A stretch of 64,000 nucleotides of DNA, taken from contig NZ_DASTAT010000109.1 of assembly GCF_035712445.1 (NCBI RefSeq), positions 1-64,000 of the forward strand, read 5' to 3'. Below the pieces are notes generated by a model, which was not told the origin of the DNA, did no database searches, and saw only the letters and a program-made list of their open reading frames with translations. Position numbers and translations under genes: made by a program. Below, in pieces: positions 8,023-16,981 of this stretch (its first letter is position 1; every line of letters begins with the position of its first letter). The DNA is from Oligoflexus sp. (GTDB lineage: Bacteria; Bdellovibrionota_B; Oligoflexia; Oligoflexales; Oligoflexaceae).

Positions 8023-9363
8023 CTATCCCACTTTACCAATGTCAGCCAGTACATCATCGAGTTGTACTTCATCCTCCTGGTCCGTGCCAACATCAATCGT
8101 CGGCATCGTCGTGGTGAAGCGTTCTTCAAGACCATCCAGAAGTTCGTGCTGATCCTCTTCCGTACTCACCGGCGAAGCTGGCTGGGGACTTTGCGTCGCT
8201 ATCTTCAAAACCTTGATATTATGCGTGGCATCAGTGAATTCCGGATCGGCCTCGGCGGATTTTTCAAAGCACTTGAGGCCCTTGTCCGGCTTGCCGAATT
8301 TCACATAGCCGATGCCCATGTTGTAAAGAATGCGCGACACGAGTTTCGGTTTCTTGGCCAGGATCTGCAGCGCTTTCTGATAAAGCTCAAAGCCCGCATC
8401 ATAACGCTTCTGGCGAATGGCGAGAATCGCGGCGGTATTGAACACCGCACTCAGTTCGCGGGGGCTGGCGAATTCGTTCAAAAGACCAAGCGCCTCGTTC
8501 ACCTCGCCCATCAGCATCTTGCTCGTGCTCTTGCCGACCTTGGCTTCCTTCGAACCCGGGGCGAAACTCAGGACCTCCTCGAAGGTCGCTTCGGCTTCCT
8601 CGGGCTTGTCGATCTTCAGGAAAATATTCCCGAGTTCGATGAGGCGCTCGACGTTATAGGGGCTGATGAGCTGCGCGCCCTTCAGCGAGGCGATCGCGCC
8701 GTTGTGATCGCCGTTTTTCAGGCGGCAGCGCGCATAAAGATGCTTGATGCGCGCATAGCAGTCCTCGGTATTGATGTAGCGTTTCAAGAGCGTTTCCGCC
8801 CGGCCCCAATCGTTCTGCAGAATGTAGCATTCCGCCAGCTCCACGGCCACGCGCTGATTGTCGGGCTGCTTTTCGCTCAGGCGCTCCAGCATCTCAATCG
8901 CCTGCTGCACGTTATCGGTCTGCCGCGCGGATTCCACGGCCATCAGCATTTTCCGCACCGGCGAAACATGCTGGTAGTCCTTCACGAGGCCTTTGATCTG
9001 AGTGCGGATCGTATCCATGTTCACTTCACCGATGGCCACATACTGAACGAAAAATTCCCGGGCCATGGATACGATATTCTCGTCTTCATGGGCTGCAACC
9101 AGAAAGACGGGATGCGATTCCAGGCGGCTCTTCTTGCGATTGCCGCTCAGGATCGCGCTGATTTTATCGGGACCGTATTCCCAATCGAGCACGAGCATGC
9201 AGTAGCCGGTCTCTTCGAGCTTTTCGCTGCATTCCTTGTCCTCGGTGGTGGAGACGATGGAGCCGGGCTTGATGCCCTGGGCTTTGAATGCCTGGCGAAC
9301 TGCATCGCGAATATCCGCACGCTTGGTCAGTATAATCGCGTTGACTTCTTCGTTGTTTTCCAC
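8023..9363 (-). CDS. Receiver-like domain fused to TPR repeats
   Basis: About 446 residues. The GTG at 9363 is chosen because AAGGAGA precedes it by 8 bases; there is no better start upstream. Residues 1-130 look like a response-regulator receiver fold with the usual hydrophobic strand before an Asp (LVLDWEYG, D60). The N-terminal acidic pair is replaced by ILTKRAD, so phosphorylation is doubtful. Residues about 150-420 carry tandem tetratricopeptide repeats (AIEMLERLSEKQPDNQR, LIELGNIFLKIDKPEEAEATFEEV, RILYNMGIGYVKFGKPDKGL). The C-terminal tail is acidic. Proteins of this layout are usually scaffolds in signalling or motility. It is directly upstream of folE, which may only reflect shared transcription. 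Confidence 0.8.
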   Translation of the reverse strand: MENNEEVNAIILTKRADIRDAVRQAFKAQGIKPGSIVSTTEDKECSEKLEETGYCMLVLDWEYGPDKISAILSGNRKKSRLESHPVFLVAAHEDENIVSMAREFFVQYVAIGEVNMDTIRTQIKGLVKDYQHVSPVRKMLMAVESARQTDNVQQAIEMLERLSEKQPDNQRVAVELAECYILQNDWGRAETLLKRYINTEDCYARIKHLYARCRLKNGDHNGAIASLKGAQLISPYNVERLIELGNIFLKIDKPEEAEATFEEVLSFAPGSKEAKVGKSTSKMLMGEVNEALGLLNEFASPRELSAVFNTAAILAIRQKRYDAGFELYQKALQILAKKPKLVSRILYNMGIGYVKFGKPDKGLKCFEKSAEADPEFTDATHNIKVLKIATQSPQPASPVSTEEDQHELLDGLEERFTTTMPTIDVGTDQEDEVQLDDVLADIGKVG

Positions 9364-9443
9364 GGGACTCTCCTTGCCGCCTGCGCCCAGTATCAAAGTA
9401 TAAGTATACCGGAATTGTGGAAAGCAGCAAAACGCCCCGTTCG

Positions 9444-10727
9444 CTAAAGGAAGACTCCGGGCATCACCCGTGCTTTGGTCAGGATCTCGGCCAATTCCTC
9501 GGCCGGATCGCTGTGAATCACAAGGCCGCTGCCGGCTGCGAATTCCCATCGCTTCCGATGCACCGCCGTGCGAATCAGAATCGAGGAATCCAGAACTCCG
9601 GTCCACGCATCTTTATATACAATATTACCCATAAACAGGCCGCGAGGACGAGATTCTTTTTCGCGAATCGCAAGCATCACTTCACGTTTCGGAGCGCCTG
9701 TGATGGAACCGCCGGGGCATAAGGCTTTCAAAAGCTCGCCCATGGCAAGGCCGGGACGCAAAAGCCCCTGGATACGGGCAATGCGATGATGCACGTTGGA
9801 AAAGCTGTGCAAAGACCCGGGATCCAAAACCTTGACGCTGGATGCTTGACAAACGCGGAAAAGATCATTGCGCAGAAGATCGACGATCATATTGAGTTCC
9901 GCCGCATCCTTGCTGCTCGCCATGAGCGCTTCCTGCTGCTGACGATCTTCCCGAGGATCCTGGGACACGGGACGGGTGCCTTTGATCGGCTCGCTTTCGA
10001 TGCGTGTTCCTGCCTCATCCGTGCTCAGGCGGAAAAAACGCTCGGGGCTGAAGGACACCAGCTTAAGATCCGGCAGATCCAAAAACGCGGAAAACGGCCC
10101 ACCCATGTGCGCGAGCTGCTGGAGCCAGCGGGACCGCGGGATCTCAGCATCGGTTGACCAATAACGGAGCAGATTGATCTGATAATAGCGGCCGCGTCGG
10201 ATATCCTCCAAAGCCCCGCGGACAGCATTTTGATATTCAGCATCCGTCCAGCTGCTTTGCCAACGCGGTGACGCAAGATCCTCAGGGGAAGGTCCGGGCC
10301 TCGTGCGGCTCAGGTCCACGTGATGGGCGCAGCCCTCCCAACCATCTTCCTCGTAAATCACAGCGTCCTTAGTCTCGTGATCAAAAATCAGAGTCCGCTT
10401 CATCCGAAAGGCGCGTGAAGCGGCGCCCTCGTCATCGTAAGCAACGACGGCCAGATGGCCTGTCGTCCATGTGTTTTCGGGCGAACGGCGCGGCGCTGAT
10501 GGTGATTCCTGAAGGAAGCTTTCCCAGGGCACTTCATCCCAGCTCAAGGCCACCATGGATTGACGTGATCCGCGCCCACCAAGGACCAGAAGGTTCTGGT
10601 CAGGACTGAGCTGATCCAAGGCCGACCAGATCGTCCCGAGTCCCAGGTCGAAACCTGTGAATTTCCGCTTTTGAAGGGCCATGCGCAGAGCCTCCGCCAT
10701 GAATTCAAGCGAGGAAACTTTGCCCAA
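9444..10727 (-). CDS. pabB: Aminodeoxychorismate synthase component I
   Basis: About 427 residues, chorismate-binding family. PabB joins chorismate and ammonia to 4-amino-4-deoxychorismate for p-aminobenzoate and folate. Visible signatures are YYQINLLRYW, the active-site lysine motif PIKGTRP (Lys distinguishes PabB and its kin from TrpE, which has Ala there), DAAELNMIVDLLRNDL and PGGSITGAPK, plus FAAGSGLVIHSDPAEEL near the C-terminus. No pabA amidotransferase or pabC lyase is adjacent. The start is uncertain: TTG at 10727 or ATG at 10700, neither with a strong ribosome site. It is 80 bases upstream of the receiver/TPR-folE pair on the same strand, so a folate-biased cluster is plausible. Confidence 0.92.
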   Translation of the reverse strand: MGKVSSLEFMAEALRMALQKRKFTGFDLGLGTIWSALDQLSPDQNLLVLGGRGSRQSMVALSWDEVPWESFLQESPSAPRRSPENTWTTGHLAVVAYDDEGAASRAFRMKRTLIFDHETKDAVIYEEDGWEGCAHHVDLSRTRPGPSPEDLASPRWQSSWTDAEYQNAVRGALEDIRRGRYYQINLLRYWSTDAEIPRSRWLQQLAHMGGPFSAFLDLPDLKLVSFSPERFFRLSTDEAGTRIESEPIKGTRPVSQDPREDRQQQEALMASSKDAAELNMIVDLLRNDLFRVCQASSVKVLDPGSLHSFSNVHHRIARIQGLLRPGLAMGELLKALCPGGSITGAPKREVMLAIREKESRPRGLFMGNIVYKDAWTGVLDSSILIRTAVHRKRWEFAAGSGLVIHSDPAEELAEILTKARVMPGVFL

Positions 10728-10859
10728 GAGTCAGCCGGAAGTCGAGCAGGAAAAGCCGGGAAAAGAGCCTTAGTGGCGGGCTTCAGCTCGGCTTTGCATT
10801 TTCGCTTGCCCCGAGTATCATGAGGCCCTCGTGAATCCCCATTTTGTATAGGATTTTCT

Positions 10860-11726
10860 ATGAGTATTGCAGGATTTGACAAGGTCGGCGTGATCGGCTC
10901 AGGTCAGATGGGCAGTGGCATCGCCCAGGTTTGCGCCATGAAGGGCCTTCAGGTGACCCTTATTGATATTAAAGAAGCGCAGCTCGAAGGCGCGAAAAAA
11001 GGCATTTCCAACTCCCTCAGCAAACTCGAAAGCAAGGGTCTGCTCGGCAGCGAGACAGCCAGTGCCGTGCTCGCCCGCCTCCAGTTTTCGACACAGATGC
11101 AAAGCCTGAAAGAGGCCGATATCGTGATCGAAGCCGTGAGCGAAAATGAAACTTTGAAAATGAAAATCTTTCGCGAATTGGATGAAATCACGCAAGAGCG
11201 CTGCGTTCTAGCCAGCAACACCTCGTCCATTCCCATCACGCGCCTCGCGACCGCCACCCGGCGGCCGGATAAAGTCATCGGCATGCATTTTATGAATCCC
11301 GTGCCGATCATGAAGCTGGTCGAGGTCATTCCCTCGATGACCAGTTCGGAAGAAACCATCAGCCGGGTTGTCAAACTTGCCGAGGGACTCGACAAGGACG
11401 TGACCCGCTCGCAGGATTATCCTGGATTCGTGATCAATCGCATCCTGATGCCGATGATCAATGAGGCCTTCACGGTTTTGATGGAAGGCATAGCGACCGC
11501 CGAGGACATCGACAAGGGCATGAAGCTCGGCACCAATCAGCCGATGGGTCCTCTCACTTTAGCGGATTTCATTGGCCTTGATACCTGCCTTGCGATTATC
11601 AAAGTCCTGCATGAAGGCCTGGGCGATCCACGCTATCGCCCGAGCCCCCTGCTCGTGAAATATGTGGAAGCAGGCTATCTGGGTCGTAAAGCCGGCCGCG
11701 GTGTTTACAACTATTCGCAGAAATAA
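10860..11726 (+). CDS. hbd: 3-hydroxybutyryl-CoA dehydrogenase
   Basis: A 288-residue single-function 3-hydroxyacyl-CoA dehydrogenase, interconverting acetoacetyl-CoA and 3-hydroxybutyryl-CoA with NAD(P). The Rossmann dinucleotide motif VIGSGQMGSGIAQ is at the N-terminus. The catalytic histidine lies in GMHFMNPVPIMKLVEVI, and the substrate Ser/Asn context in LASNTSSIPITRLA. The C-terminal dimerisation domain (GFVINRILMPMINEAF, GTNQPMGPLTLADFIGLD) is complete. An AGGAT site precedes the ATG. Nine bases separate it from an enoyl-CoA hydratase gene, so the pair likely works in butyrate/crotonyl-CoA metabolism, short-chain beta-oxidation or polyhydroxybutyrate turnover. Confidence 0.95.
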   Translation: MSIAGFDKVGVIGSGQMGSGIAQVCAMKGLQVTLIDIKEAQLEGAKKGISNSLSKLESKGLLGSETASAVLARLQFSTQMQSLKEADIVIEAVSENETLKMKIFRELDEITQERCVLASNTSSIPITRLATATRRPDKVIGMHFMNPVPIMKLVEVIPSMTSSEETISRVVKLAEGLDKDVTRSQDYPGFVINRILMPMINEAFTVLMEGIATAEDIDKGMKLGTNQPMGPLTLADFIGLDTCLAIIKVLHEGLGDPRYRPSPLLVKYVEAGYLGRKAGRGVYNYSQK

Positions 11727-11735
11727 GGAGCGCCC

Positions 11736-12524
11736 ATGACTCAAGCTCAATTCGAGACCCTGCTGTGGTCCCGTGAAGGCGATGTCGCAACCGTCACGAT
11801 CAATCGCCCGAAAGTTTTGAACGCACTCAACGCACAGGTGCTGCGTGAACTGAATCTGATTCTGGACAACCGTGAGCTTACCGCGGGCCTGCGCGCCCTG
11901 GTTCTGACGGGCGCAGGTGATAAAGCGTTTGTGGCTGGCGCGGACATCGCCGCCATGCGGGAAATGACGACTCAGGAAGCCCTGCAGTTTGGAAGATTGG
12001 GTCAGGACACGACCCGAAAATTCGAGGCCGCCCCTTATTTGACCATAGCGCGCGTGCAAGGTTTTGCTCTGGGTGGTGGCTGTGAATTGGCCATGGCGTG
12101 CGACATCATTGTCGCTTCGGAAAAAGCCCTGTTCGGCCAGCCAGAAGTGGACCTTGGTTTGATCCCAGGATTTGGCGGAACGCAGCGTCTTGCAAGGCGT
12201 GTGGGTCTTCCCCTCGCCCTGGAAATTTTATGCGCTGGTCGTAAATTGAACGGCCGCGAAGCCTTCCAATTGGGTCTTATTTCGAGCGTCGCAACGGCTG
12301 AAGAGCTGGATGCGACCCTTGCCCAGATTTTGAAGAATCTAGGCCGCGCGGCGCCCCTGGCTGTGGCGGAAACCAAAAAGCTGGCCCGGGCCTCGCTCGA
12401 GATTCCTTTGGAACATGGGCTTGCCGCCGAGGTCACAGCTTTTGCAAGCTGCTTCACCGGCCAGGAAGCCAAGGAAGGACTGAGTGCTTTCTTGGAGAAG
12501 CGCAAGGCCAATTTTTCCAGCTGA
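11736..12524 (+). CDS. Enoyl-CoA hydratase (crotonase family)
   Basis: A 262-residue crotonase-fold protein hydrating trans-2-enoyl-CoA to 3-hydroxyacyl-CoA. The CoA/oxyanion-hole segment AFVAGADIAAMREM and GGGCELAMACD are present, and both catalytic glutamates of true hydratases are kept: one in GGCELA and one in QPEVDLGLIPGFGGTQRL. This argues for hydratase rather than isomerase activity. AAGGAG lies just upstream. It directly follows hbd and supplies the substrate step before it, as in crt-hbd pairs. Confidence 0.94.
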   Translation: MTQAQFETLLWSREGDVATVTINRPKVLNALNAQVLRELNLILDNRELTAGLRALVLTGAGDKAFVAGADIAAMREMTTQEALQFGRLGQDTTRKFEAAPYLTIARVQGFALGGGCELAMACDIIVASEKALFGQPEVDLGLIPGFGGTQRLARRVGLPLALEILCAGRKLNGREAFQLGLISSVATAEELDATLAQILKNLGRAAPLAVAETKKLARASLEIPLEHGLAAEVTAFASCFTGQEAKEGLSAFLEKRKANFSS

Positions 12525-12704
12525 CCTCTGGGGGGTGACGCCTTCATGAGCGCCGACTTTAACTGGAAATTTGCCGAACGCTCCTTTATGATACCGTGAC
12601 TCCCGGATCTGATCTTCTGTATTCCTTGGCTGGATAGGCTGTACATGTGAAGCCAGATTCTCTGGGGCCCTTATTTACAGGCTCTTTTACAAGGACGATG
12701 GGTT

Positions 12705-13157
12705 ATGAATGAGATACTCAATAAAGTTCAAGTCGATTTGAATAAGCTGCAGAAAACCCTGGAACGCGAAGGAGAAGTCTTGATCGGCAAAATCAAGGAA
12801 GCTGCCAACAAAGCCGCGACCAACAAAAATGTGGTGGAAAAAAAGAAAGAGTTCGAAAAGCTGGTTGACACGCAAATCAAAAAACTCGAACCAGCCTTCG
12901 ACAAGTATTATAAAGAGCTGAAGATCGCTGCTGCCAAGTACGGTGTGAACCTGGACAAACTTGAAAAAAGCGTGAAGACGACCACCGAGAAAGCCACGAG
13001 TCGTCTGAACAGAAAAGACAAGTCGACCAAGGCGAAACCCAAGACCACGACCAGCTCCAGCACTCACACAGCCGCAGCTGAAAAGCCAGCGAGCGGTGCC
13101 AGCGCCAAGAAAAGCAGCACCGGCGCGCGGAAGAAAAAGGCCAGCAAGAAGGCCTAA
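12705..13157 (+). CDS. Lysine-rich coiled-coil protein with histone H1-like tail
   Basis: A 150-residue, very basic protein. Residues 1-95 are helical and coiled-coil prone (KVQVDLNKLQKTLEREGEV, KKKEFEKLVDTQIKKLEPAF). Residues 96-150 are a disordered Lys/Ala/Ser/Thr tail (KAKPKTTTSSS, GARKKKASKKA), like bacterial histone H1-like or AlgP-type DNA-binding tails. A phasin-like granule role is the other option given the neighbouring hbd/crotonase genes. AAGGA precedes the ATG. Its stop codon overlaps the ribosome site of mutY, so the two are likely cotranscribed, which would suit a nucleoid-associated protein. No precise family recognised. Confidence 0.75.
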   Translation: MNEILNKVQVDLNKLQKTLEREGEVLIGKIKEAANKAATNKNVVEKKKEFEKLVDTQIKKLEPAFDKYYKELKIAAAKYGVNLDKLEKSVKTTTEKATSRLNRKDKSTKAKPKTTTSSSTHTAAAEKPASGASAKKSSTGARKKKASKKA

Positions 13158-13169
13158 GGATTTTATTCT

Positions 13170-14279
13170 TTGACAGCTTCGTCCAAAAAGGGCCAGCGCC
13201 TGAACGCCCCCGATGCAAGAATCGGGGACGTCCTGGTCACCTGGTACCAAAAAAATAAAAGATCCCTGCCCTGGCGTCAGCGCTTTCTTGAATCCGGCGA
13301 TCCCTATGTGATCTGGATCAGTGAAATCATGCTGCAGCAGACCACCATTCAGGCCGTGCTGCCAGCTTACGAGCGTTTCCTCGGCGTTTTTCCCCAACTT
13401 AAAAACCTGGCCGCCGCCACCGAAGATGAAGTGCGCCTTGCATGCCGCGGACTCGGTTATTACCGACGTTTCCGTCTTATGCATGAGGCCGCGCAGGTCC
13501 TGGCCGCGCGCGAGCCCTTTCATTGGCCGCGCACCTACAAGGAATGGCGTGAACTGCCCGGCATCGGCGATTATACCGCTGCCGCAATCAGCAGCATTGC
13601 CTTCGGTGAAGCCAAGGCCGTGGTCGATGGCAACGTCGAGCGCGTCTTCTGCCGCCTGCTCGATCGCCGCGTGGTGCCGGATCAGAAATTGAAAAAAGAA
13701 TTCCAGGCGATGGGTGACAGCATGATCCCGGCCTCAGCCCCTGCGGATTATAATCAGGGTGTGATGGAACTCGGACAGACGATCTGCATCAAGCAGAATC
13801 CTCGCTGCGCGATCTGTCCTGTGCAGGATTTCTGTGCGGCCTTTAAAAACGGCAGCCAGAATCTGGCCCCGGCTCCGAAAAAACCGATGGAGTATGAAGA
13901 GGTGCGGATGCATCTCTGGCTGCTCCTTCAAAACGGGAAAATCGGTCTGGTGCAGCGTTCCAAGGATGCGCGTTTTCTGGGTGGAACTCTCGGGCTGCCG
14001 ACCGCCTGGGAAAAGGACGGTGAACTGCGATGGGAACAGGCGGGCCGCTGGGATTTTCAAACGGAAGCGTTTGGGAGCATCAAACACGGCATCACCAAAC
14101 ATCGCATCCAGGCCTTCGTTCATCGGAAGGATTGGAAGGGGAATTCCCCGGCCATGACCTGGGTCCCCTTGGAAGAAGCCGAGACGCAGCTGGTCAGTAA
14201 CCTGGACCGCAAGGCGCTGCATCTCTTTCTCAAACTCGAAGCCAAACCCACGCTCTTTGATGATCAGAGCTTTCTGTAA
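13170..14279 (+). CDS. mutY: A/G-specific adenine DNA glycosylase
   Basis: A 369-residue MutY, which removes adenine mispaired with 8-oxoguanine. Start is TTG at 13170, with TAAGGA 10 bases upstream. The helix-hairpin-helix segment ELPGIGDYTAAAISSIA and the catalytic Asp in AVVDGNVERV are present, as is the Glu of SEIMLQQT. The [4Fe-4S] ligands follow C-x6-C-x2-C-x5-C in CIKQNPRCAICPVQDFC. The C-terminal NUDIX-like 8-oxoG recognition domain (from about residue 245; LGLPTAWEK, GSIKHGITKHRIQ) is intact. Its 3' end overlaps a convergent gene by 16 bases. Confidence 0.96.
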   Translation: MTASSKKGQRLNAPDARIGDVLVTWYQKNKRSLPWRQRFLESGDPYVIWISEIMLQQTTIQAVLPAYERFLGVFPQLKNLAAATEDEVRLACRGLGYYRRFRLMHEAAQVLAAREPFHWPRTYKEWRELPGIGDYTAAAISSIAFGEAKAVVDGNVERVFCRLLDRRVVPDQKLKKEFQAMGDSMIPASAPADYNQGVMELGQTICIKQNPRCAICPVQDFCAAFKNGSQNLAPAPKKPMEYEEVRMHLWLLLQNGKIGLVQRSKDARFLGGTLGLPTAWEKDGELRWEQAGRWDFQTEAFGSIKHGITKHRIQAFVHRKDWKGNSPAMTWVPLEEAETQLVSNLDRKALHLFLKLEAKPTLFDDQSFL

Positions 14280-15559
14280 ACCAGATCCCCGTTGAAGAAA
14301 TACGGCCGGTTCGTATCGGATGAACCCTGTCCATCGGCCGTAAAACGGGAATCAGTGATGGTATTATCCCGGACCAGGATGATGTCGTAAAGATTCATGG
14401 ATCCCACTGTTCGATACCCATCATCAATTTCAGGACGCGGCTTGCAGCTCTTTCCGTTCACCGTTGTTTCAGCGTTCAGGGTGAAGGTATAGCCGGAGCA
14501 GAAGGCCGTCGTGCCCGCTGTCACGCCATTGAAAAGTCCATCCAGAGCTGCGCTGGTATGCACCGTATACTTCGTTGAAGTGTTCGCATAATTGATCTTA
14601 TAGCCGCCTTCCACATAATCAAGCCCACCCGGGACGATATAGGTCCCCGAATAGGTTACGGTATAGGCTGGCGAACCGCTGCAATCCGCGCCCACATCGA
14701 CCTTGGCGCTTTGCGTCCAGGTATTGCCACTGAAAGTGAAGGTTATAAGGCTTTCTTCAAAGCAGGCCTCCCATGATCCTGCCAGCTGCGTTCCCACGGT
14801 GTAGGAATTATTCGATATACTGCTGTAGCTAAAAATTCCGACGGAATAAATTTCACCCTCAGCAAACGAAGATGCGGGTTTCATCAGAACGGCTTCACCC
14901 GCACTTTTACCGACATCATAAGCCTTCATAGCGGAAAAGTGACCAAACGCAAGTCCTGTGAGGCTCATCGTCTCAGCGTCCGACTTCACCTCTTCCGTCC
15001 AACCCGTTCCCGGCTTCAGTGTATAATCACCATTGGCTGCAAGACAGCTCATGTTGATCGTTTCAACATTATCGCCGATCTTGTTTTTGAAGCCATCACA
15101 GACAGGCTCCGCTGTGAGTATGCCGTTCCAATGGTCCAGCTCCCGAGCCTGGATCACCCGGATCTTCAGCGAAGTCCTGGTGAAATCCATACTGAAAACA
15201 CCAGCCTCATTCTGCTCCAAATTTTGCAACCAGCTTACTGTGCCTTCACCGCGGATGATTGCCACCAGACCGCTTTTGCAATCCTCGCTTTCAAAACCAA
15301 AGGTTTCGGCTTCGTAGCTTCCATTGCTCATGACAACGATTTTCCGCAGTTCCTTTGGATAGGATGCCGACGGATCCGCTGCCACGCATCCGCTGTAAAG
15401 ATAATCATTAAGAGCAGGCTTCGCTTCAGCTTTACTTTCGCCTCCAGCTGTGGAAAGCGCAGTATCCTCTTTCTCTTCCGCTGGACCACAGGCCCACACA
15501 TTCAAAAGCAAAAGGCCAGCCGAGACTTTCAGTAGGTAAGAATGTCTTTGCACTGTCAT
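14264..15559 (-). CDS. Lipoprotein, unknown function
   Basis: A 431-residue lipoprotein. ATG at 15559 has GGAGG six bases upstream and gives a signal ending LLLLNVWACG. An acidic low-complexity linker (EEKEDTALSTAGGESKAEAKP) leads to a beta-rich domain with paired cysteines (SGCVAAD, SEDCKSG, VCDGF, MSCLAA, ACFEE, DCSGSP, FCSGYT, KSCKPR). The C-terminal half has repeated short strands typical of lipocalin-like or calycin-type barrels (SGTYIVPGGLDYVEGGYKI). No family recognised. Single gene; it converges on mutY. Confidence 0.75.
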   Translation of the reverse strand: MTVQRHSYLLKVSAGLLLLNVWACGPAEEKEDTALSTAGGESKAEAKPALNDYLYSGCVAADPSASYPKELRKIVVMSNGSYEAETFGFESEDCKSGLVAIIRGEGTVSWLQNLEQNEAGVFSMDFTRTSLKIRVIQARELDHWNGILTAEPVCDGFKNKIGDNVETINMSCLAANGDYTLKPGTGWTEEVKSDAETMSLTGLAFGHFSAMKAYDVGKSAGEAVLMKPASSFAEGEIYSVGIFSYSSISNNSYTVGTQLAGSWEACFEESLITFTFSGNTWTQSAKVDVGADCSGSPAYTVTYSGTYIVPGGLDYVEGGYKINYANTSTKYTVHTSAALDGLFNGVTAGTTAFCSGYTFTLNAETTVNGKSCKPRPEIDDGYRTVGSMNLYDIILVRDNTITDSRFTADGQGSSDTNRPYFFNGDLVYRKL

Positions 15560-15607
15560 AGCACCTCCGTACCTTTTCAAGGTCGGCCGGAGGTGCCGCG
15601 CGGTGAG

Positions 15608-15904
15608 CTAAGAAATATTAACCGATGCAGCCTTCTTCATTTGCTTGGTTTTTCTTCGGAAATGCGCCCTGCGAAGCAGAACTCCCAGGCTCCAAAGAAC
15701 GAAAGCGGCGGCGAAACATTTGATAGCAAAAATAAGCCCCACTCCAAAGCCCATCTGCAAACCGGCGGCACCCAAAAGAGCCATAAAACCAGGAATGCAG
15801 AGCGGGCACTTGGGAAGAAGGAAGGTCAGCGCTCCCACAAGGAACAGCCTGGGCGATGTCCCGGGCCCTGGGCTGTTCTCGGGTTCGCGGCAACAGCCTC
15901 TCAT
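15608..15904 (-). CDS. Small membrane protein with CPLC motif
   Basis: About 98 residues. It begins at ATG 15904, which overlaps the DUF899 stop in ATGA and so is translationally coupled. Two or three hydrophobic helices flank a cysteine pair: FLLPKCPLCIPGFMALLG, then GVGLIFAIKCFAAAFVLWSL. There is also an N-terminal RGCCRE pair. This CPxC-in-TM pattern occurs in small MerC/MerT-like or thiol-redox membrane proteins; metal or thiol handling is inference. It ends in a basic cytoplasmic tail. As last gene of the arsR-SRPBCC-DUF899 operon it may act with the thioredoxin-like DUF899 protein. Confidence 0.7.
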   Translation of the reverse strand: MRGCCREPENSPGPGTSPRLFLVGALTFLLPKCPLCIPGFMALLGAAGLQMGFGVGLIFAIKCFAAAFVLWSLGVLLRRAHFRRKTKQMKKAASVNIS

Positions 15905-16551
15905 TTGGAATACTCGTTGTGACGTTTCACCCAGGCCGCTGGCCATTCGAGCTGCGCTTCATCCCGGCCCTTGGGCACAAGGTCCAGGAGTCCATAGGTG
16001 CCGTTCAACGACTCCAGCCCACGACCTGTGGTGAAATACGTTTGATAGACATCGTTCCCGTCCCGATAGAAAACGCTCAGTCCTGGCATCTCTCCATGCT
16101 CCGAATGCGTCACGCCAAGGTCGGAGTTGAAGTCAGAACCAGCCGAAGACACCCAATCAAAGGACCAGTCCATCTTCTTTTTCCATTCCATCAGAGCCTC
16201 GATCGGCGCCTTGGAGATAACCTTGAAACTCGCGTCGCGGGCCCCGAGGTGATAGCCTGGACCATGGAAGTGATCAGCCCAGAAGCTGCACACCTGACAA
16301 GGCTTGGCGTTTCCAGAGGCATACATCATGTGATAGACCACAAGCTGGCTTTTGCCTTCGAACAGATCCTTCAATTTCTTCGGACCGGATGCCGTTTGAA
16401 AGGTGTAATCCTTATCGATCTTGATCCAGGGCAGCTGGCGGATTTCGGCCGTGATCTTATCGCGCTGACGCGTCAGCTCCTTTTCCTTCCGCAGAGATTC
16501 CTGGCGCAATTCAAACCATTGTTCCCTTGAGACCAGTTCGTGTTTAAGCAT
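15901..16551 (-). CDS. DUF899 thioredoxin-like protein
   Basis: A 216-residue member of the DUF899 family (thioredoxin-like fold, function unproven). The ATG at 16551 has AGGAG upstream and starts 1 base after the preceding gene's stop; a longer in-frame extension has no support. Family hallmarks are visible: LVSREQWFELRQESL, the long KEKELTRQRD helix, LVVYHMMYA, and CQVCSFWADHFHG, whose cysteine pair corresponds to the thioredoxin active-site position. FYRDGNDVYQTYFTTGRG and GTYGLLDLVPKGRDE follow. DUF899 genes are commonly found next to ArsR regulators and SRPBCC proteins, exactly as here. Confidence 0.93.
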   Translation of the reverse strand: MLKHELVSREQWFELRQESLRKEKELTRQRDKITAEIRQLPWIKIDKDYTFQTASGPKKLKDLFEGKSQLVVYHMMYASGNAKPCQVCSFWADHFHGPGYHLGARDASFKVISKAPIEALMEWKKKMDWSFDWVSSAGSDFNSDLGVTHSEHGEMPGLSVFYRDGNDVYQTYFTTGRGLESLNGTYGLLDLVPKGRDEAQLEWPAAWVKRHNEYSK

Positions 16552-16552
16552 C

Positions 16553-16981
16553 TTATTCTCCTTTCGTGAGCAGATGATTGAGATGACCCATGACCCGAGT
16601 CCAACCCTGATGATGAGCCGGCGCCGTCGTGGGACTGAGACGTTCATGCGTTAAAGTCAGATCCGTATGATCTCCACGCCCTTCCAACTCAACCGTAACC
16701 AGAGTGTCTTTGACCAGATGGGAATTCCAGGTGAAAACCAAAAGCCGGGGTGGAATGATTTTTTGATATTCACCGTAATGAAGGAGTTCACCTTGCATCA
16801 CGATTTCATAGCGGCCACCCACGCGAAGATCGGCCTTGGCCTGCGACCGCACGTCCGCGTAATGATCGCAGGACCCATCCATCCATTTCTGCATCAAAGC
16901 AGGAGTGGTCCAGGCTTTGAAAACCACTTCCGGTTTTGCGGCAAAGCTGTAGCGGATTCGAACTGTTTCATGGACGGACAT
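16553..16981 (-). CDS. SRPBCC/AHSA1-family protein
   Basis: A 142-residue START/Bet v 1-fold protein of the AHSA1 (activator of Hsp90 ATPase-like) family. This family binds hydrophobic ligands; a chaperone activity for bacterial members is not established. Signature parts are FAAKPEVVFKAWTTPALMQKWM, GGRYEIVMQG, PRLLVFTW, TLVTVELEGRGDHTDLTLTHE and a C-terminal GWTRVMGHLNHLL helix. Its ATG shares a base with the arsR stop (TAATG), so it is translationally coupled. ArsR-AHSA1 pairs are a common bacterial arrangement. Confidence 0.93.
   Translation of the reverse strand: MSVHETVRIRYSFAAKPEVVFKAWTTPALMQKWMDGSCDHYADVRSQAKADLRVGGRYEIVMQGELLHYGEYQKIIPPRLLVFTWNSHLVKDTLVTVELEGRGDHTDLTLTHERLSPTTAPAHHQGWTRVMGHLNHLLTKGE

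Noticed and set aside
7918..9447. 509-codon plus-strand frame opposite folE and the TPR gene
   Set aside because: It spans two genes with clear families on the other strand; no ribosome site.
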